Positions 11,580 to 24,429 are shown, numbered from the stretch's first letter. The stretch: 64,000 nucleotides of DNA from Absidia repens (GCA_002105175.1 MCGE01000010.1:496001-560000); one strand, 5' to 3'. Numbers and translations are program-made. The notes: a model not told the origin generated them from the letters alone.

Positions 11580-14500
11580 CTAAATAAAAGGGATTGAATC
11601 CATATCTATTTCGTCTTCCAAAGCGTCCAGAGTTGCATCAAATGTGTCGTCATCTAATAGTTCAAAAGATAGACCCTTCACTGGCGAAGGTCTTCCTTCT
11701 GTTTTGGGAGAGGCGGGCGTAGTTGCAGTTATTGTGGGAGTTGATTGGCTATTTTTGAGGAAAATGTTGTTGTGATTCATCTTTGGCGGTAAAAGTGAAG
11801 GTGACAACGAGGAAGAAGAGGAGGTGGAGGATAAGGGAGGAGATGTCGGGCTGGAATTCAAAGAGGAGCGAGAGGTGAGACGGCGTAAGATACTTCGTTT
11901 TCGGTGGGATTGAATGGGCGAGTCAATAACAGATTCTTTGGGAAGACTAGAAATATCAGGCACAATTGGTTTTGGTTTTGGTGAGGCACGGTTGTTCGTA
12001 AATGAGGATGAGGACGTTGGTGGTGATGATAACAATGTGCCTGTCTTCATGTTGTCTAAAGCGTCTACAGTTGGTGATATTGTTGATGATGTCGCGGATT
12101 TGATGTCAGGTAAGGGTAAGTCAATTACTGGTAAAGGTGCTTTCCAAAAATTCCAGTCGTTGAAACTTTGATCTTCAGTCGCCTTGTCGTTGTCCAATGG
12201 AGGAAACATTTGATCCACCAATCCATTGAGATCTACGTAAGAAGACTTGAAGCCCAAAAGAAGTTCTAATTTAATTTCGCCATGAGGGTCAATGGTAAAA
12301 ATTCGACTTGTCGGAACATCCACACTTCGATAAGATACGCCATCTGTAATACGATTGCCAAATCCAGCATAAAACGGGTTTCTATCTCCAAAAAGACGTA
12401 GCACATCACGAAGGCATCCCATTTTGAACATTTCTGGTTTGCGAATAATTACTTCACGATGGAATGATGTGAAGAGCCGATCGGGAGACATGAGTACTGG
12501 TCCATCCGGAAGTTGATAATCGTTTTGAATCACCCCTTTCAAATAGTCCCGCGTATAATCCGCCTGTCCAATAGCCCGACTAGTAAGATATAAAAACTGG
12601 TATCCATTGTGGTGTATGTCCGTATAAAGTTTCGCCACACCATTGTGTGTCCAGTCTTTGCCGATCATCGTAAAAACGTGCCCAAGAGCGTCCGATTTCG
12701 TGATGGTCCCATCAATATCCGATATCACCACTTTGATGCTTGAATCCCATAAGAATAGCTTCGCCACACAGGTAGCCGTTCCTTGATATGATGACGTTAC
12801 TGAAAATGAGATGGTGTTCACGCCTTTCTTCAGTGGTAGAGATTTGAGTTGTTCTGATGTGAGTCGTAAAGTCTTTGCAAAGTTTCGGCGCTTTGGAAAT
12901 ATCACAGAATCACTGGCCAGGCTTTCGTTTGCTGTTTTCCATTGACCGTCGTCTTCTTGCAAATTATAGTTGCGTTCCAATCCAAAGGTAGTTGCTTTTG
13001 TTGACGTTGTAAAAGTTGTATGATGAATGTTGTTGTGTATGTGATCGAGGGCATTTTCATCAGTAACAGACACTTGAGATTGTTGTAGACCATCATCCTT
13101 TTCAACTTCTCCGTCGATTGGGGTAGCAGCATCTCCAGATGTATTTGAGGTTGTTGTTGCCGGGTTCACTTCTTGCACCGATGATCTGCTAAACCATTGA
13201 CGCCATCCATGCCCAAACCGATAACTGCCACTGCTTTGTACACCATCAGACCCTTCTGTCGCGCAATATTGAGAAAATCCAGCCATAGGTTTTTGGTAAA
13301 CCAGGAGTGATGTAAGAAAAGGACCAGAGCAATCTGCTGCATAATATCTATCATTGTGTTTGAATACCAGACTTTTGTCATTCAGTATGTTGGGATTTTG
13401 TACAAAGTTGCCAAAGGTGATTTGATGTTGACGAAACACGGAGGAATTTCGATCTTCGTCTGATCCAAATGCCGAGAAACCACAAAGGCTGAGCTGGATA
13501 TTGTATACGTGACCAGGTTCCACTCGAATTTCAGCATTGCCTTCCACCTGTTTGTCGGTTGTGCTTGTATCCTGTTGCTGATCCACATCACCATCGCCTT
13601 TGTGTGATTGACCCCAACCCCATGAAGTAGTTTTCGGTGATTCTCCTTTTTCCAGATCAAGTCCCTGAAGCGTCTTCGCATTGGTGTTTTCATGTACTGA
13701 AGTTGTTGTTTTTGATGATTCTGTGGAGTGTGGGGGTGAATTCAGACGTTTCCCATATATCTCGCCGTCTTCCGTTTTGTACCCAGATATATCCAAAAAG
13801 ATGGAATCGTCATCGGTAGGATTGTTCGAAGAAGTTGTACCATTGATACCATTGTTATCTTCATAGTTGTTCTGTAGTTTTGGCCGTACTTCGCTGTCCT
13901 GTTGAAGGTCGGAAAGATCAATATGTCTAACCACTGCCATCCATATGCTGTCAAGGCTACCATCAATAGGGCGGATTGTAAAAGATTCTTTTGTCACTGT
14001 GGTGCTAGATATCGGTTCCGAGATGGTACGTTCGAGGACAGTAGAGCCGTCAGTTTGAGGGTATGTATCATTGATGGGCTGTTGATGAAGATCCATATCC
14101 ATCAATTTGTTGTTCAAGTCATTCAATGGCATACCATTTGTGGTGCGATAGGAGGAATCCAAATGAGTAACCACTTTGTCCATCTGTTCTTCAATAATGA
14201 TCTTTGGTGATTGCGGTTCCAAAGTCGACTTGTTGGCAGTAATTTCATCATCGTCGAAGTCACTAAGATTCGCTAAGCTGGATCCAGTTCCTAAGTGTTA
14301 ATAAAAATAATATGAGTGGGTGGTCCTTCTCGTGGGTCCTATATATACCAACCTTGGCTACTTTGGTTTTTTATTTTTGCTTGGCCAATATCCAAAAAGG
14401 GAGGGTCCTATGGAAGAAAAATTAGTCAATTATATGTTAGCTTTAGAATGATGATCATCGTACAGCCAAGTATATATTCCTACTTACCTCTGGGGTCTTT

Positions 14501-14898
14501 GTATCATTGGGAGAAGCGTCGAGCAACGGGGAGGTTTGATATTCTTCTGGAACATCATGATCCGTTTCAAAGATAAAGAAGGCTTCACCTGCTTCACCAA
14601 CTTTCATAACGTATGGCACGATCTCATCATTCACCTTGATGATCACCTGAATTGAGTAGATAGAATGACGATTAATAATCGAGAAAAAAAAGTCAGCAGC
14701 TTTTTTAGTATAACTTACCTTTTTTTCTTGAGGCCTCAAAACAGACAGTTTGCCAAACCTGACGTGGAAAGGGGAGCAAGAGAATTTACCGTCCGGGTGT
14801 TCCACCACAATAATGTCAATGGCCCCAGATAAAGTCGCTGGATTCAATTCATTATAAAAGGTGTGTACTGAGGAGAATAGTTTGCCGAAGTATTCCAT
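11580..14898 (-). CDS. PAH1: Phosphatidate phosphatase, lipin/Pah1 family
   Basis: Mg2+-dependent dephosphorylation of phosphatidate to diacylglycerol, at the nuclear/ER membrane and lipid droplets. Four exons: about 14720-14898, 14489-14648, 14353-14405 and 11580-14294. The N-LIP domain starts MEYFGKLFSSVHTFYNELNP and contains the conserved Gly segment KVGEAGEAFFIFE. The C-LIP domain carries the HAD catalytic motif DIDGTIT (DxDxT), then YLTSRAIGQADYTR and FYAGFGNRITD. Near the C-terminus are the Trp-containing DWNFWK, a Ser-rich segment with many SP sites, and the acidic tail DALEDEIDMDS, which in yeast Pah1 docks Nem1-Spo7. Length of about 1,000 residues is normal. Phosphorylation control is inferred from SP/TP density. 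Confidence 0.95.
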
Positions 14899-16123
14899 AA
14901 AAAAGAAGGCAGCAAATATTAATAATAGTGTGAGATATGGTTACTAAGACGTATTGAATAAAAGTCAAGAATGGATGAAGTATAAGAAAGAAAAGAAAAA
15001 TTAAGGGACAGCAACTGGGCATTGGGTTTTTGCTGGGCTTTCTTACTTCAAAAAAAAGGCGGAGATTAAACATATGATATGAAAATATGAATGGGTAAAG
15101 GTAATAAGTGTGGTGTGATACGGAGGTTAAACTCAATAGAATAAAGACATAACATGAAGGACTACATGGAAGTAGAGCGCACTTTTTTTTTTGAAAAAAA
15201 AAAAATAAGGGTTGTGATGTTGAGTATCTTAATGTATGAGTCGTGTATGTCAATAAAAAATGCCATGTCTCGTCTCTTCTTGCCATCAGTGCAAGCACCC
15301 CCAAAAATCGTCCATCACACAATATGCGGGCCACCGCTAGTTAGCATCCACGAATCGGGCAGCCAAAAATGGGAAAATGAATCCAATAGCATTCTTCTTT
15401 CTTGGGGGGACATACGATAGTGACAAGACAATAGTACAGCTACATACATCAGAAAAAACCATATTACGCACAATAACGATATAATTTCGACTTCCCCTTG
15501 ATATTATTACCGTGGGTTCCCGTCGCACTGTACAGTACAGTATTGTAGATGAGAACAACCGTGACAGGATTATTTGACAACATAAATGGGCAAATAAACT
15601 TTTTGTTTTGTATTCTTCGACGCTTGATTGTTATACCTATTGGTGCATAATAATGGGGATTCAAAATCGCAAACGTGCCAGAAGAGCATTTGCTATGACA
15701 TGAAAAGATAAATAGTTGGCTAAACACTTGAAGTTTTAAAAGTATTAAGTGTACCAAAAAGGAAGGGAGCGATTGCCATCGTATACAATAGTGTGATAAA
15801 TAAAACAAAAACATCAAGCAGCTCAATGATGAAAAGGATCAAGTCCCCTGTTGAGAACTGAATCTAGTTCCAGCATTTTTGGTACAGGGTCATTTTTCTA
15901 TTTTAAACGCATGGTACTGTACTGCGCTATACTTTACAGTACTATACACTTCAGTACAATACTGGAGAATATGAAATAAATGAGTTTCATGTCATTTGGG
16001 GTCAGTTTCATGAGCAGCATCTCTTAAGGTTACACAGTTCACTTTTTTTATTTTTTTATTTGTGTTAGATTCTTTGTCACTTTTCACACTTTTTTTTTTC
16101 ATCTCCACTTTTTTTTTTGCGTG
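14899..16123. other. Divergent spacer between PAH1 and the coiled-coil gene
   Basis: About 1.2 kb, AT-rich, between two genes transcribed away from each other, so it should hold both promoters. Several GTACTGTA/TACAGTAC palindromic pieces occur at 15527-15545 and 15909-15965. Short ORFs on both strands here (for example 15464-15826) show no domain and I treat them as chance. T-rich runs precede the ATG at 16124. Confidence 0.4.
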
Positions 16124-17602
16124 ATGGCCACAGAACCATATGAAGATGATGCATTTGCTGCTAGCTTATCACTTGAAGAAGAACTACTTGGGAAAGGATA
16201 TGGCACAACAGCTCCTCTCGGGTCTTCATTAGCAGCTGAACTCCACTCTGCCACTATGGAACCTCTGTCTCCTACACCAAGTAACAGCAAACTTGCAAGC
16301 ATGGCCATGGATCGCAGTTTATCAAGCCCTCTTCGACGCAACAATGATGGCCGACCTCAGATGGACTCATATAACAAGTATTTAGGTACCACTTCAACAA
16401 GTACAAACATCACCAAGAGCAATAGCACCTTTATGGAACACCCTTTGGATAATGACATTACGACAACCATTGACCCAAGTAGCAGCAACAGTAGTACGAG
16501 TAGTAAAAATAACAATATGGAGACTTTATCTAGTCCTGGTGGTGGATTCATCTCAACGAACTTGACAACTTATAATAGTCATGGCAGTAGCAACAGCAAC
16601 AATAACAACAACGGCAATGGTACCAGCAACAGCAACAACAATAACAATAGCAACAACGGTAATAGCAATAGCAGCAACAACAATGGGATGACTATGGATA
16701 CTGGATGCGCCCAAGATAGTTTTTCTGACCAAACAAGTCCTATTATGTCACCACTGCAATGGTCCACCTTTGGTCGCAGTCGACGCAGTTCTTTCTCCTC
16801 AACATGGTCTTCTTTGGAACCTGAGGTGGACGACGATCCTTTTGAAGTTTTGAAACGGCAACTGGAGGAACTTAACTCTGTGGTGTGGGAAACGAAAACG
16901 CTGCACAAACGACTCAGTCATACGTTGGCATCGGCAGATGAACGATCTAGTTTTGCGACGTCTACTTCTGCAACAGCGTCAGCAACAGCATTATTACAAC
17001 AAAGGGGTGGCGGGAAAAAAACATCTTTGATGGACGGGGGAAAACCTTTGGAGCTGATGATGACTTCTGTGGCCAGTTTGGTGGAAAACAAATCGCGCGA
17101 CCGGGAACGACAAACCAACTCTCTCCGAAACTTGGAAAGTGCTCTTCGCAAGGAAGCTAGCTGGATGCCGCTGGATGCTTTACGTGAACTTGAACATTTG
17201 GTAGGTCAGATGAAGGTGACTCTTTACGACAAATCTTATATGTATGAAAACCCATTGCCTCTCATGCGACACTTAACGATGGATACTTCTGCTATGACTG
17301 ATACCTTGGAGGAATTAAAGGAATTGATGTATGTGAACAAACGCCAGGTGACGGAATTGAATCAACGCTTACGATCAATCGCAAAGACCGTGCATGAAGT
17401 ACGTAAGGACATCCGGCGAATAAACAAGTTTTTGGAAGAAAAAGACGATGATGATGCTCTGGTGCTTGAAAAAGGTGAAGTCCATGAACGGGTCAAGGAA
17501 ATCATGTGGGGCTTGGATGATCTGGATGTCTCTTCAAGTAGGAAAATCAAGCAGATGCAACTCTTTTGGGAAGAACAAATTGTCGCTTCGGCTGCCTCTT
17601 GA
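16124..17602 (+). CDS. Unknown protein, disordered N-terminus and coiled-coil C-terminus
   Basis: Single-exon frame of 492 residues starting MATEPYEDDAFAASLSLEEE. I do not recognise a family. Residues 1-210 are low complexity, with a Ser/Asn-rich run around residues 155-185. Then come a basic Ser stretch (GRSRRSSFSS), DDDPFEVLKRQLEELNSVVW, and from about residue 235 to the end long helical, heptad-like segments (TDTLEELKELMYVNKRQVTE, RRINKFLEEKDDDD). It ends IVASAAS. No signal peptide, membrane segment or catalytic motif. Codon use and reading-frame length support a real gene. Convergent with the F-box gene. A cytoskeletal or vesicle-linked scaffold would fit but is speculation. Confidence 0.8.
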   Translation: MATEPYEDDAFAASLSLEEELLGKGYGTTAPLGSSLAAELHSATMEPLSPTPSNSKLASMAMDRSLSSPLRRNNDGRPQMDSYNKYLGTTSTSTNITKSNSTFMEHPLDNDITTTIDPSSSNSSTSSKNNNMETLSSPGGGFISTNLTTYNSHGSSNSNNNNNGNGTSNSNNNNNSNNGNSNSSNNNGMTMDTGCAQDSFSDQTSPIMSPLQWSTFGRSRRSSFSSTWSSLEPEVDDDPFEVLKRQLEELNSVVWETKTLHKRLSHTLASADERSSFATSTSATASATALLQQRGGGKKTSLMDGGKPLELMMTSVASLVENKSRDRERQTNSLRNLESALRKEASWMPLDALRELEHLVGQMKVTLYDKSYMYENPLPLMRHLTMDTSAMTDTLEELKELMYVNKRQVTELNQRLRSIAKTVHEVRKDIRRINKFLEEKDDDDALVLEKGEVHERVKEIMWGLDDLDVSSSRKIKQMQLFWEEQIVASAAS

Positions 17603-18403
17603 ATCTCTTTTTAGTCCTTTTTTATTGTTATATCTTTTTATTATATTTTATCTCTAGTATATGACCCATCTCCTATTTATTCCACTCTTTTTATACATAC
17701 ACTTTTTATATATTGTTGATTGATCCCCTCCCCACGCACACACACGTCCGCACACTTTATTTTTTTTTAACATATTGTACAAGCGCCCACTTTATCCCCG
17801 TATATTTTTTTATACATTTTTTCGAAAATCAATAAATAAAATTATCATTTAAACTATCCATTTTAGATTTACTTTGTAAAATGCTTTGATTCCCACTTTT
17901 TTAATCTATTGAATATAGAGTATTGTACTATACAACACTAAACAACAACAACCTTTTATCCCTATGCATTTTATGAAAATCTCTGAATTTTTTTTTTTTT
18001 TTTTTTTTTTACAAAACACATTTTTTGTCTTACCAAATACAAAATTTCTCTTTATGTGATATTATTCCTGCAAGCGATGAGCAAGTCGTTTGAAAGGAAG
18101 GGTTTTTATTTGTTGATAAGTAGAGTGCATTAGATAATGACGATAGACGATCAAAAAAAAAAAAAAAAGTACCCAAACAATAACACACGTTTTCTCACAT
18201 TAGGAAGCCAACAATAAAATAAATGTACACAAACAATGATAGCAAGTCGGATTTTTTTTTTTTTTTTGATTTTGGTCCGTTTGCTTTTCACAGATTAAAA
18301 AGACAACAATAAAAAGTAAGATACACAAACAATGGCAACATGTTCAGCTTTTTTTATTTACAAAAATAACAATAAATAAAACGATATACTAAAACTATTC
18401 TAT
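17603..18403. other. Convergent 3' intergenic region
   Basis: Spacer between two converging genes. T-rich and A-rich runs (17989-18010, 18153-18168, 18251-18267) and several AATAAA motifs (for example near 17830) suit 3' ends of both transcripts. Two similar segments around 18230-18240 and 18328-18335 share ACACAAACAATG. No gene seen. Confidence 0.45.
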
Positions 18404-19682
18404 TCAGCTATCACACGGGCCAGGAACTAAAGAGGAAGAAGTTTGAGTAACCATCCGACAACCTTCCAAACCAATATATTGGATCGCATGACCATGATGT
18501 TGGCGCAACCTTCGGATGAGCTGATCCGTCAAGCAGTTCCAATGAGAAAAATCTACAGCCTTCAAGTGCGTTAGATGCTCCATGATCAACTCCACTGTTG
18601 CAATCGAGACTTGATCAGTTGCTTGTTGGTGTTGGGATGATGGTATATTTTGTCGATTGTTATGTTGGTGGTGAATTGTATTTAGTTGACCGCTATTGGT
18701 GGTTGTGGTGGTTGTGCCATCATTGTTGTTTTGCCAAACAGGTTGACTAAGATGGCGAGACCGGTGAGAGCGCTGTCGACTACGAGGTGTGTTCATTGCA
18801 TTGATTGGATTCATATCGTTTTGTTGAAGCATATCCAGTAAAGCATCCAAAGCGTTGGGTTTTGTAAATAGATGAGAAGATTTGGATCGAGATAATTGTC
18901 GTTGCTGAAGTAAAGATGCAGAGAGTGATGTTGACGAAGGACAAGGTGGTGATTTTTTGTTGGTAGAAGGTAATACCCATGGCTCTTGTTGCTGTTCCTT
19001 CCGGATGCGATATAATAGATGACAAAGGAGTTGTGATTTGTTTTGACCAATATAAAGCTGTTCTAGATAAGGACAATGGCGCACCAAGATTTCGATATCA
19101 GAATGAAGAATAGAGCATATTCTGGTCGCATCCACACCCAGTAGTCGTGGCCCACAAAGCGCTGCCAAATCCTGTAAAATATGACCAGAAACCTTTACAC
19201 AATCTTTGATGTTGATATATCGTAATGTTTGCTGAGACTTCGTTATCAGAGATCGTACGCCAGTTTGAGTAATCCGGTGGCATCCCGCCAGGTGGATGAT
19301 TTCCAATGAATCGCATTTCATAGATAAAGACACCAAGGATGCATCGGTCAAGTGGACACCAGCCGTTAGATTCAATTGAATAAGGGAAGATGCGCATTCT
19401 GATCGTGCCAGGTGCTGATAACCTAATGAGGTGATATGTTGACAATGAGGAAGGTCCAATGCTGTAAGATTGGGGCACATTTGGGTGATGTATAACAAGA
19501 GATCATCTGTGAGTTGCTGAGAGATAGAGCCTAATCTTAATGTTTGGACAGCGTGACCATATTTCGGGCGCCGGAGAGAATGAATGATTCGTGGAAGATC
19601 CTTTCCATCACGAGATAAGGATATGGATGGTGTGGAAGACGAGGTAAATTGACGTTGATGATGATGATGATGATGATGACGT

Positions 19683-19717
<35 letters not shown>

Positions 19718-20227
19718 CTGGTGATGATGGTGATGAGGATTCTGTGAAGGGGAGGATGGAATCATATCATGGGATACTGGTGATGGATGAGCATTCCCAA
19801 CAACTGGCAGCGGTAACAACGGAAGGCTCGGGTCTTTCCATAATAGCGGAGTCACAAGACGATGCCACCGTTGACACACCATAGTACAATGGAATAAATC
19901 GTTTTTTGTTCCGTTAAGGAGCACAAGCTGGAATACTTCCGTGGGTAGACTTTGTATTGGAATTGTCGAAGAAGGTATAAATTTTTGAGAAATATGTATT
20001 GAATCTGATGAGATGTGGAGATCAGCGTTCGATTGCTTTCGTTGTTGGTGTTGGTGGTATGGTCGGCGAGAGTAATATTTTTGCTGTGTTGGCGACTGCG
20101 CTATGTAGAGGACAGCATCGAAAGTGGCTTTGACACGAAGGTAAATACGCGCAACATAATCAACCCATATCACCAAAAAAGAAATGATATGATAAATAAG
20201 TGAGTCTTCATTGCGTGAGGCAGCCAT
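18404..20227 (-). CDS. F-box / leucine-rich repeat protein (AMN1/GRR1-like)
   Basis: Likely substrate adaptor of an SCF ubiquitin ligase. The single exon of 607 residues starts MAASRNEDSLIYHIISFLVI. An N-terminal hydrophobic stretch (residues about 8-45) might be a membrane segment or amphipathic helix. The F-box is at about residues 90-135 (IQSLPTEVFQLVLLNG, then HCTMVCQRWHRL and LLWKDPSL). A His-rich run follows (about residues 164-195, encoded by CAT/CAC repeats), then AMN1-type LRRs: CPNLTALDLPHCQHIT, SLEIIHLAGCHRITQTGVR, YINIKDCVKVSG. A disordered Ser/Asn/Gln insert (about 420-530) interrupts the LRRs, which resume at LKAVDFSHWNCLTDQLIRRL and IQYIGLEGCRMVTQ. The ubiquitination target is unknown. 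Confidence 0.88.
19657..19738. repeat. ATG/ATC trinucleotide repeat coding for poly-His
   Basis: Plus strand GATGATGATG repeats with GTTGATGATG interruptions. On the coding minus strand they give CAT/CAC runs, a His-rich tract of over 25 histidines in the F-box/LRR protein. Confidence 0.85.
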
Positions 20228-20614
20228 TTCAAAAAATAATAATAAAAAGGAGGAAAAGAAACAAAATAATACTGAGTTTCAAATCGACCCTTTATTATGT
20301 GTTATTTTTTTTTTATTTCGCCTTTTATAGTATCAATTCTTATACCTGAATTTCTCTATCTCTCTTACAAATATGCATGTATATATATATATATATATAA
20401 TAGCACATATTGTAACAAAAAAAATCAACTTCATAGAAAACAAGAATTCAAATCTGGGTTGATATTACAAGATAGGTGAGCAAAGTATTTTTTTTGTGCC
20501 TAAACTTTGTCATTCATACACAGCTGCATTCCTTTTTCCTCCCATTTGTCGGTATTTGAAACCAGGGCAAGGCTGATCTTTTTTTTTCTTTTTTTTTTTT
20601 ACTTTCATAAATAG
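20228..20614. promoter_or_regulatory. Divergent spacer between F-box gene and KXD1 homologue
   Basis: 387 bp between two start codons facing away from each other, so it should contain both promoters. It has a TA repeat at 20379-20400 and a T-tract at 20580-20600. No specific site recognised. Confidence 0.35.
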
Positions 20615-21095
20615 ATGACTCTACCCAATACTTTTGCTCATCACATTATTGAAATCGACAACCAAGATGATGTGACTACTATGCTAAAAAATCAAGATGA
20701 CTGGTAAGGTTTTATGTGCTTATCCTTGACAAGTGTCCTAACAGATTCTTTATATATATATATATAATATTCAGCTTAGAAATATACCAATCTAGCCAAA
20801 GGAACTTAGAGGCATTTAATAACTTTAGTGAATCACGGTATCGGCAAGTACACGGACACTTTGAAGCCCATACAAAGCTACTACATGAGGTTAAATCGGA
20901 CCTAAACGGTGTTTTTATCAAACTGAAGTAAGAAATGAGGAGAGGCAAAGTATGGTAGGCGAAGAAAATTGAATCGTAGACTGATCACACTTTTCTTGGA
21001 ATAGAAAAGTCAAGGCTTTATTGGAGCAACAATATCCGGTGGAAATGAATTTGGCTTTGGATGCCCACCCACCATTGGTCGTAACGGATGATTAG
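20615..21095 (+). CDS. KXD1: KxDL-domain protein (BORC/BLOC-1-related subunit, KXD1-like)
   Basis: Small subunit of the lysosome/endosome-positioning BORC/BLOC-1 type complexes. Three exons: 20615-20703 (MTLPNTFAHHIIEID...), about 20776-20928 and 21005-21095, with GTAAG donors. The middle exon carries the family pattern QRNLEAFNNFSESRY, then a His-rich segment HFEAHTKLLHEVKSDLNGVF, in which KSDL is the KxDL signature. The last exon reads KVKALLEQQYPVEMN and ends LVVTDD. Length is about 110 residues, as expected. The middle exon is only visible as part of a small frame, so the gene is easily missed. Family assignment by motif is good; role is inferred from animal and yeast homologues. Confidence 0.85.
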
Positions 21096-21950
21096 CTTAG
21101 TGTTTTTAGTTTATAGTGTGTATCGTATTATGATTTTTTGTATCTCTTTACCTTTGCTTTTGTTTTGACTTCAAAATAAAATTTTATTCTCACATCTTTG
21201 TTTTGTTTTGTCTTCTATTCTCGCATCTTTCTTTATATTGTGTTTTTTGTACATACTTGTCTCACCAATCTGCATTATCGTTGTTTACATTGTCAATTAG
21301 ATTATTGAAAAAGCATGCATGTCGTTGTCTCATTATGCTGCTTCGTCAATGCAATTATGCTTTATGACGCTGATGGTTTCGTCCGATCCGATTAGTGCAA
21401 TTGCCCACAGGATACTTACTTTCTATCGGGCATGACTCCGGACATTCCCCACTTTGCACGCCAAATTCCGAAAAGAAAGCGGGATCAAGCTGATTTATTA
21501 GTTAGATGACATATAACCCATTAATAAAAAAGAGGTACCGTAGCCACCTTCTTTTTGTCTTAACTTGTATTATTTTAATATATGCTAATGTATTTACTTT
21601 TCACTCTAAGGTATACACGTCGTTTCTGTCATCTCATAGGTTTGCCTTCTTGTTATTTGATCCAGCTTGACACGAAAACTCCTTCAATTGGATTTTGACT
21701 TTTTTATTTTATTTTGCTCACGTATATATAATGTGTGAGAAAATCTGGTCTAGGTCGATTGTGAGTGAACAGGTGCTTTCTCCTCAAAAATTTTCAATGC
21801 ACTTCATCCATGCTCTCATCGAACATAAATTTTATATCATATTTTTATAACTGAATTAAAAAAAAAACAATGAACTCGCCCCTTCTTATTTTTTTTTTTT
21901 ATTCATCCACCATAGCCATTTCTTAAAAATTCACAGGCCAATCTCACAGA
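21096..21950. other. Intergenic DNA before the repeat island
   Basis: Includes the likely poly(A) region of the KxDL gene (AATAAAATTTTATTC near 21173). The rest is AT-rich without a credible ORF or RNA gene. Confidence 0.4.
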
Positions 21951-22048
21951 AATTCTTTCAAATCCCGCTTATTTGAAATTTCCTTCTTTCTTTTCTTTCT
22001 TTCTCTCCTTCCTTTTTTCTTAACCATTTAACTTCTTTGAGGTTATGG

Positions 22049-22270
22049 CCATCTTTGATTAGCGTCAGGACTAGTTTAGAAGTGTTTTCAGATCAGGGAT
22101 TACAACATGCATGGGGAACCCCTTTCATTTTGGATTCAGGATTTGGGAGCACCATTAGTTGGATTTTGGGAGCCACCATTAGCTTAGTTTACTGTTAGTT
22201 TGCCACAGCTTGTATTTACATCTGAATTAATACTGTTCAATAAAATATTGTCTCTTTTTACTTACTTCCA
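22049..22270 (+). repeat. TIR core, left arm of element 2
   Basis: Plus-strand copy of the dispersed core. It runs GAGGTTATGG, GATTAGCGTCAGGACTAG, GGATTACAACATGCATGGGG, CATTTTGGATTCAGGATTTG, then TTAGCTTAGTTTACTGTTAG and ends TTCAATAAAATATTGTCTC. Confidence 0.8.
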
Positions 22271-24429
22271 TGAAAAATGTCCTAATAGCCTCTCTCATCT
22301 TGTACGATAGATCCTTTTTTTAATATCGTCACCCTTTTTCCTTAGTGTTGATAGTTGTTGTGCTACAGCAATAAATATCCCTCCCACCTTTATTACATCT
22401 TGTATAGTATATTAGATATCTTTTTTCGATCGTGCCTTTAGAATAGCTCTGACTGTTCTTCTGTTCTTCTGAATTCTTTTTGGTCTCCCTGCTAGTCTCC
22501 CGTTTACTACCTCCATTAGATACTTCCATTAGATTTCTTTTTACAGCGAACCTCTCGGCTTTAGTTTAGTACCAATTAATATACTTCAATAAAGTATGGC
22601 TTTTTATTAGTTAACCGTACTATGGCCCATATGATGGTGAGAAGTGTTTTCTATTGCTGATTTTTGTGCATACCATATGGAGTACGTGCCTTCTAGTTCA
22701 CCAACCTTATTGATTTGGTTCACCCCTCCTCAAAGCACACATTTCAACGATAAGAACAACAACATCAACAAATACTGCCAACAGCATTGCTCTCGACATT
22801 TTTAACATCAATCAATTAATAGACTACTGAATAACAGACATATAAATAGAAAGTTCCCATATAATAAAAAATATAAAAAGCTATCGATGCAGTCAAAAAA
22901 AAAAAAAAAAAAAAAAAAACCATATGAAGACAAAAACTCAACCACATACATATCATATTTATATATACATATATATTAAAAGTTTTTAGTATAAATATCT
23001 CAGTTTCATTATTAGTCTTTTCTTTCGTGTAGTTTTTTATCATTTTTCCCATGTATTATCAAATAAAACTTGGTGCAAAGATTTTCTAACCACCAAAACC
23101 TCTATCCATCGTTTTTATTTGATTATAGGAACCTTTTATGAAGTAAAACCAACTTAGGTCAATGCTTTTGCTTTATTTTATTTTATCAAGTTTATTTTTT
23201 TTATAAACTTTCTTTTCAAGTTGGACTTTATCTCAAAAGTTCTGGGGCTCACTACTTATTATCTTCAACATAATTGATACAAATCATACCTGGTATTCTC
23301 ATTTGTGAAACTCCGCCAGGAACCAAATTAGTCCAATCCCGCCCAAGAAAAGATCAAAAATCTAAACTACCTTATACATTTGGTGCAAGAAACTATTCTA
23401 AGTCTACCAAATCGTAACTATTGTAATGGATGATCTCAAACTTGGAGAGTTGTTTGGATGGAACGAAATTATCAGCTGGGCAATGAATGAAGCATGACTG
23501 GAAGATTTGGCTCGGTATGTATGTGTGCGCCTCACACATAGCTGGGTTTCGTGCGTCGCGCGCGAAACATTATAAAAATTTAGTATAGATACCTTCAAAG
23601 AAAATCGAAAAGAAGAAATTATTATTATCGTTATTGAACAGTATTAATGACAAACTGTCATCAGATTTTTAAGAAGCCCAGCTAACTTACTAGTGCTGAA
23701 ACGCAGTTGCTTTTTGCTGGCTTTCTACCCAATCCCACGCCTCTATTTCTCTTTTCCACCAATCAATTCATCCAATTTTCCCTTTTCCAAGTTAGCTCTG
23801 AGAATGAAATTGCTAAATTAGAGGAGATTGTTACTACTGCACCCTACTGAGGCATAATCACTCAGAACGATTTATTTGTAAATCATGGAAAATATCATTT
23901 TTCGCTGAAAATGAGCTGAGACCTATATAACCCACTTTGATATGAAATGCAGAAGACCCAATAAACTAAATACTCTATAATTTTTTTCACACAAGCACAT
24001 GCCCGTTCTTTTTCTACGCCAAGATATATACAGTATACATTCCTGGTCTACGAAAGATGGTTCACAACGTATCTTTAACGTTTCTATATTGATTCCAGGT
24101 CGCTTTGAGTAAAAATTTGAAATGGGCGTCATTTTCGCTGAAGATGAATTGTAGATACACAAATATTACTTTCCCCACCGTTGCTACTATACATAACCCA
24201 CCTAGGTATGCAATACAGAGGAACTAACAAACTAAATATTCTGTAGTGCATTTTTTCTTACACAAACACATGGCTATTTTTCTTTCTACGTTCAAATATA
24301 TACATGAGGTGGTGGACAAAGTCATCTTAATATCCCGCACATTTTCTTTCCACGCACTCAAACACACCAATTTATTTTTATGTCCATGTATACCCATTCG
24401 TCAAAACAAACAATTCAAACTTATAACAA

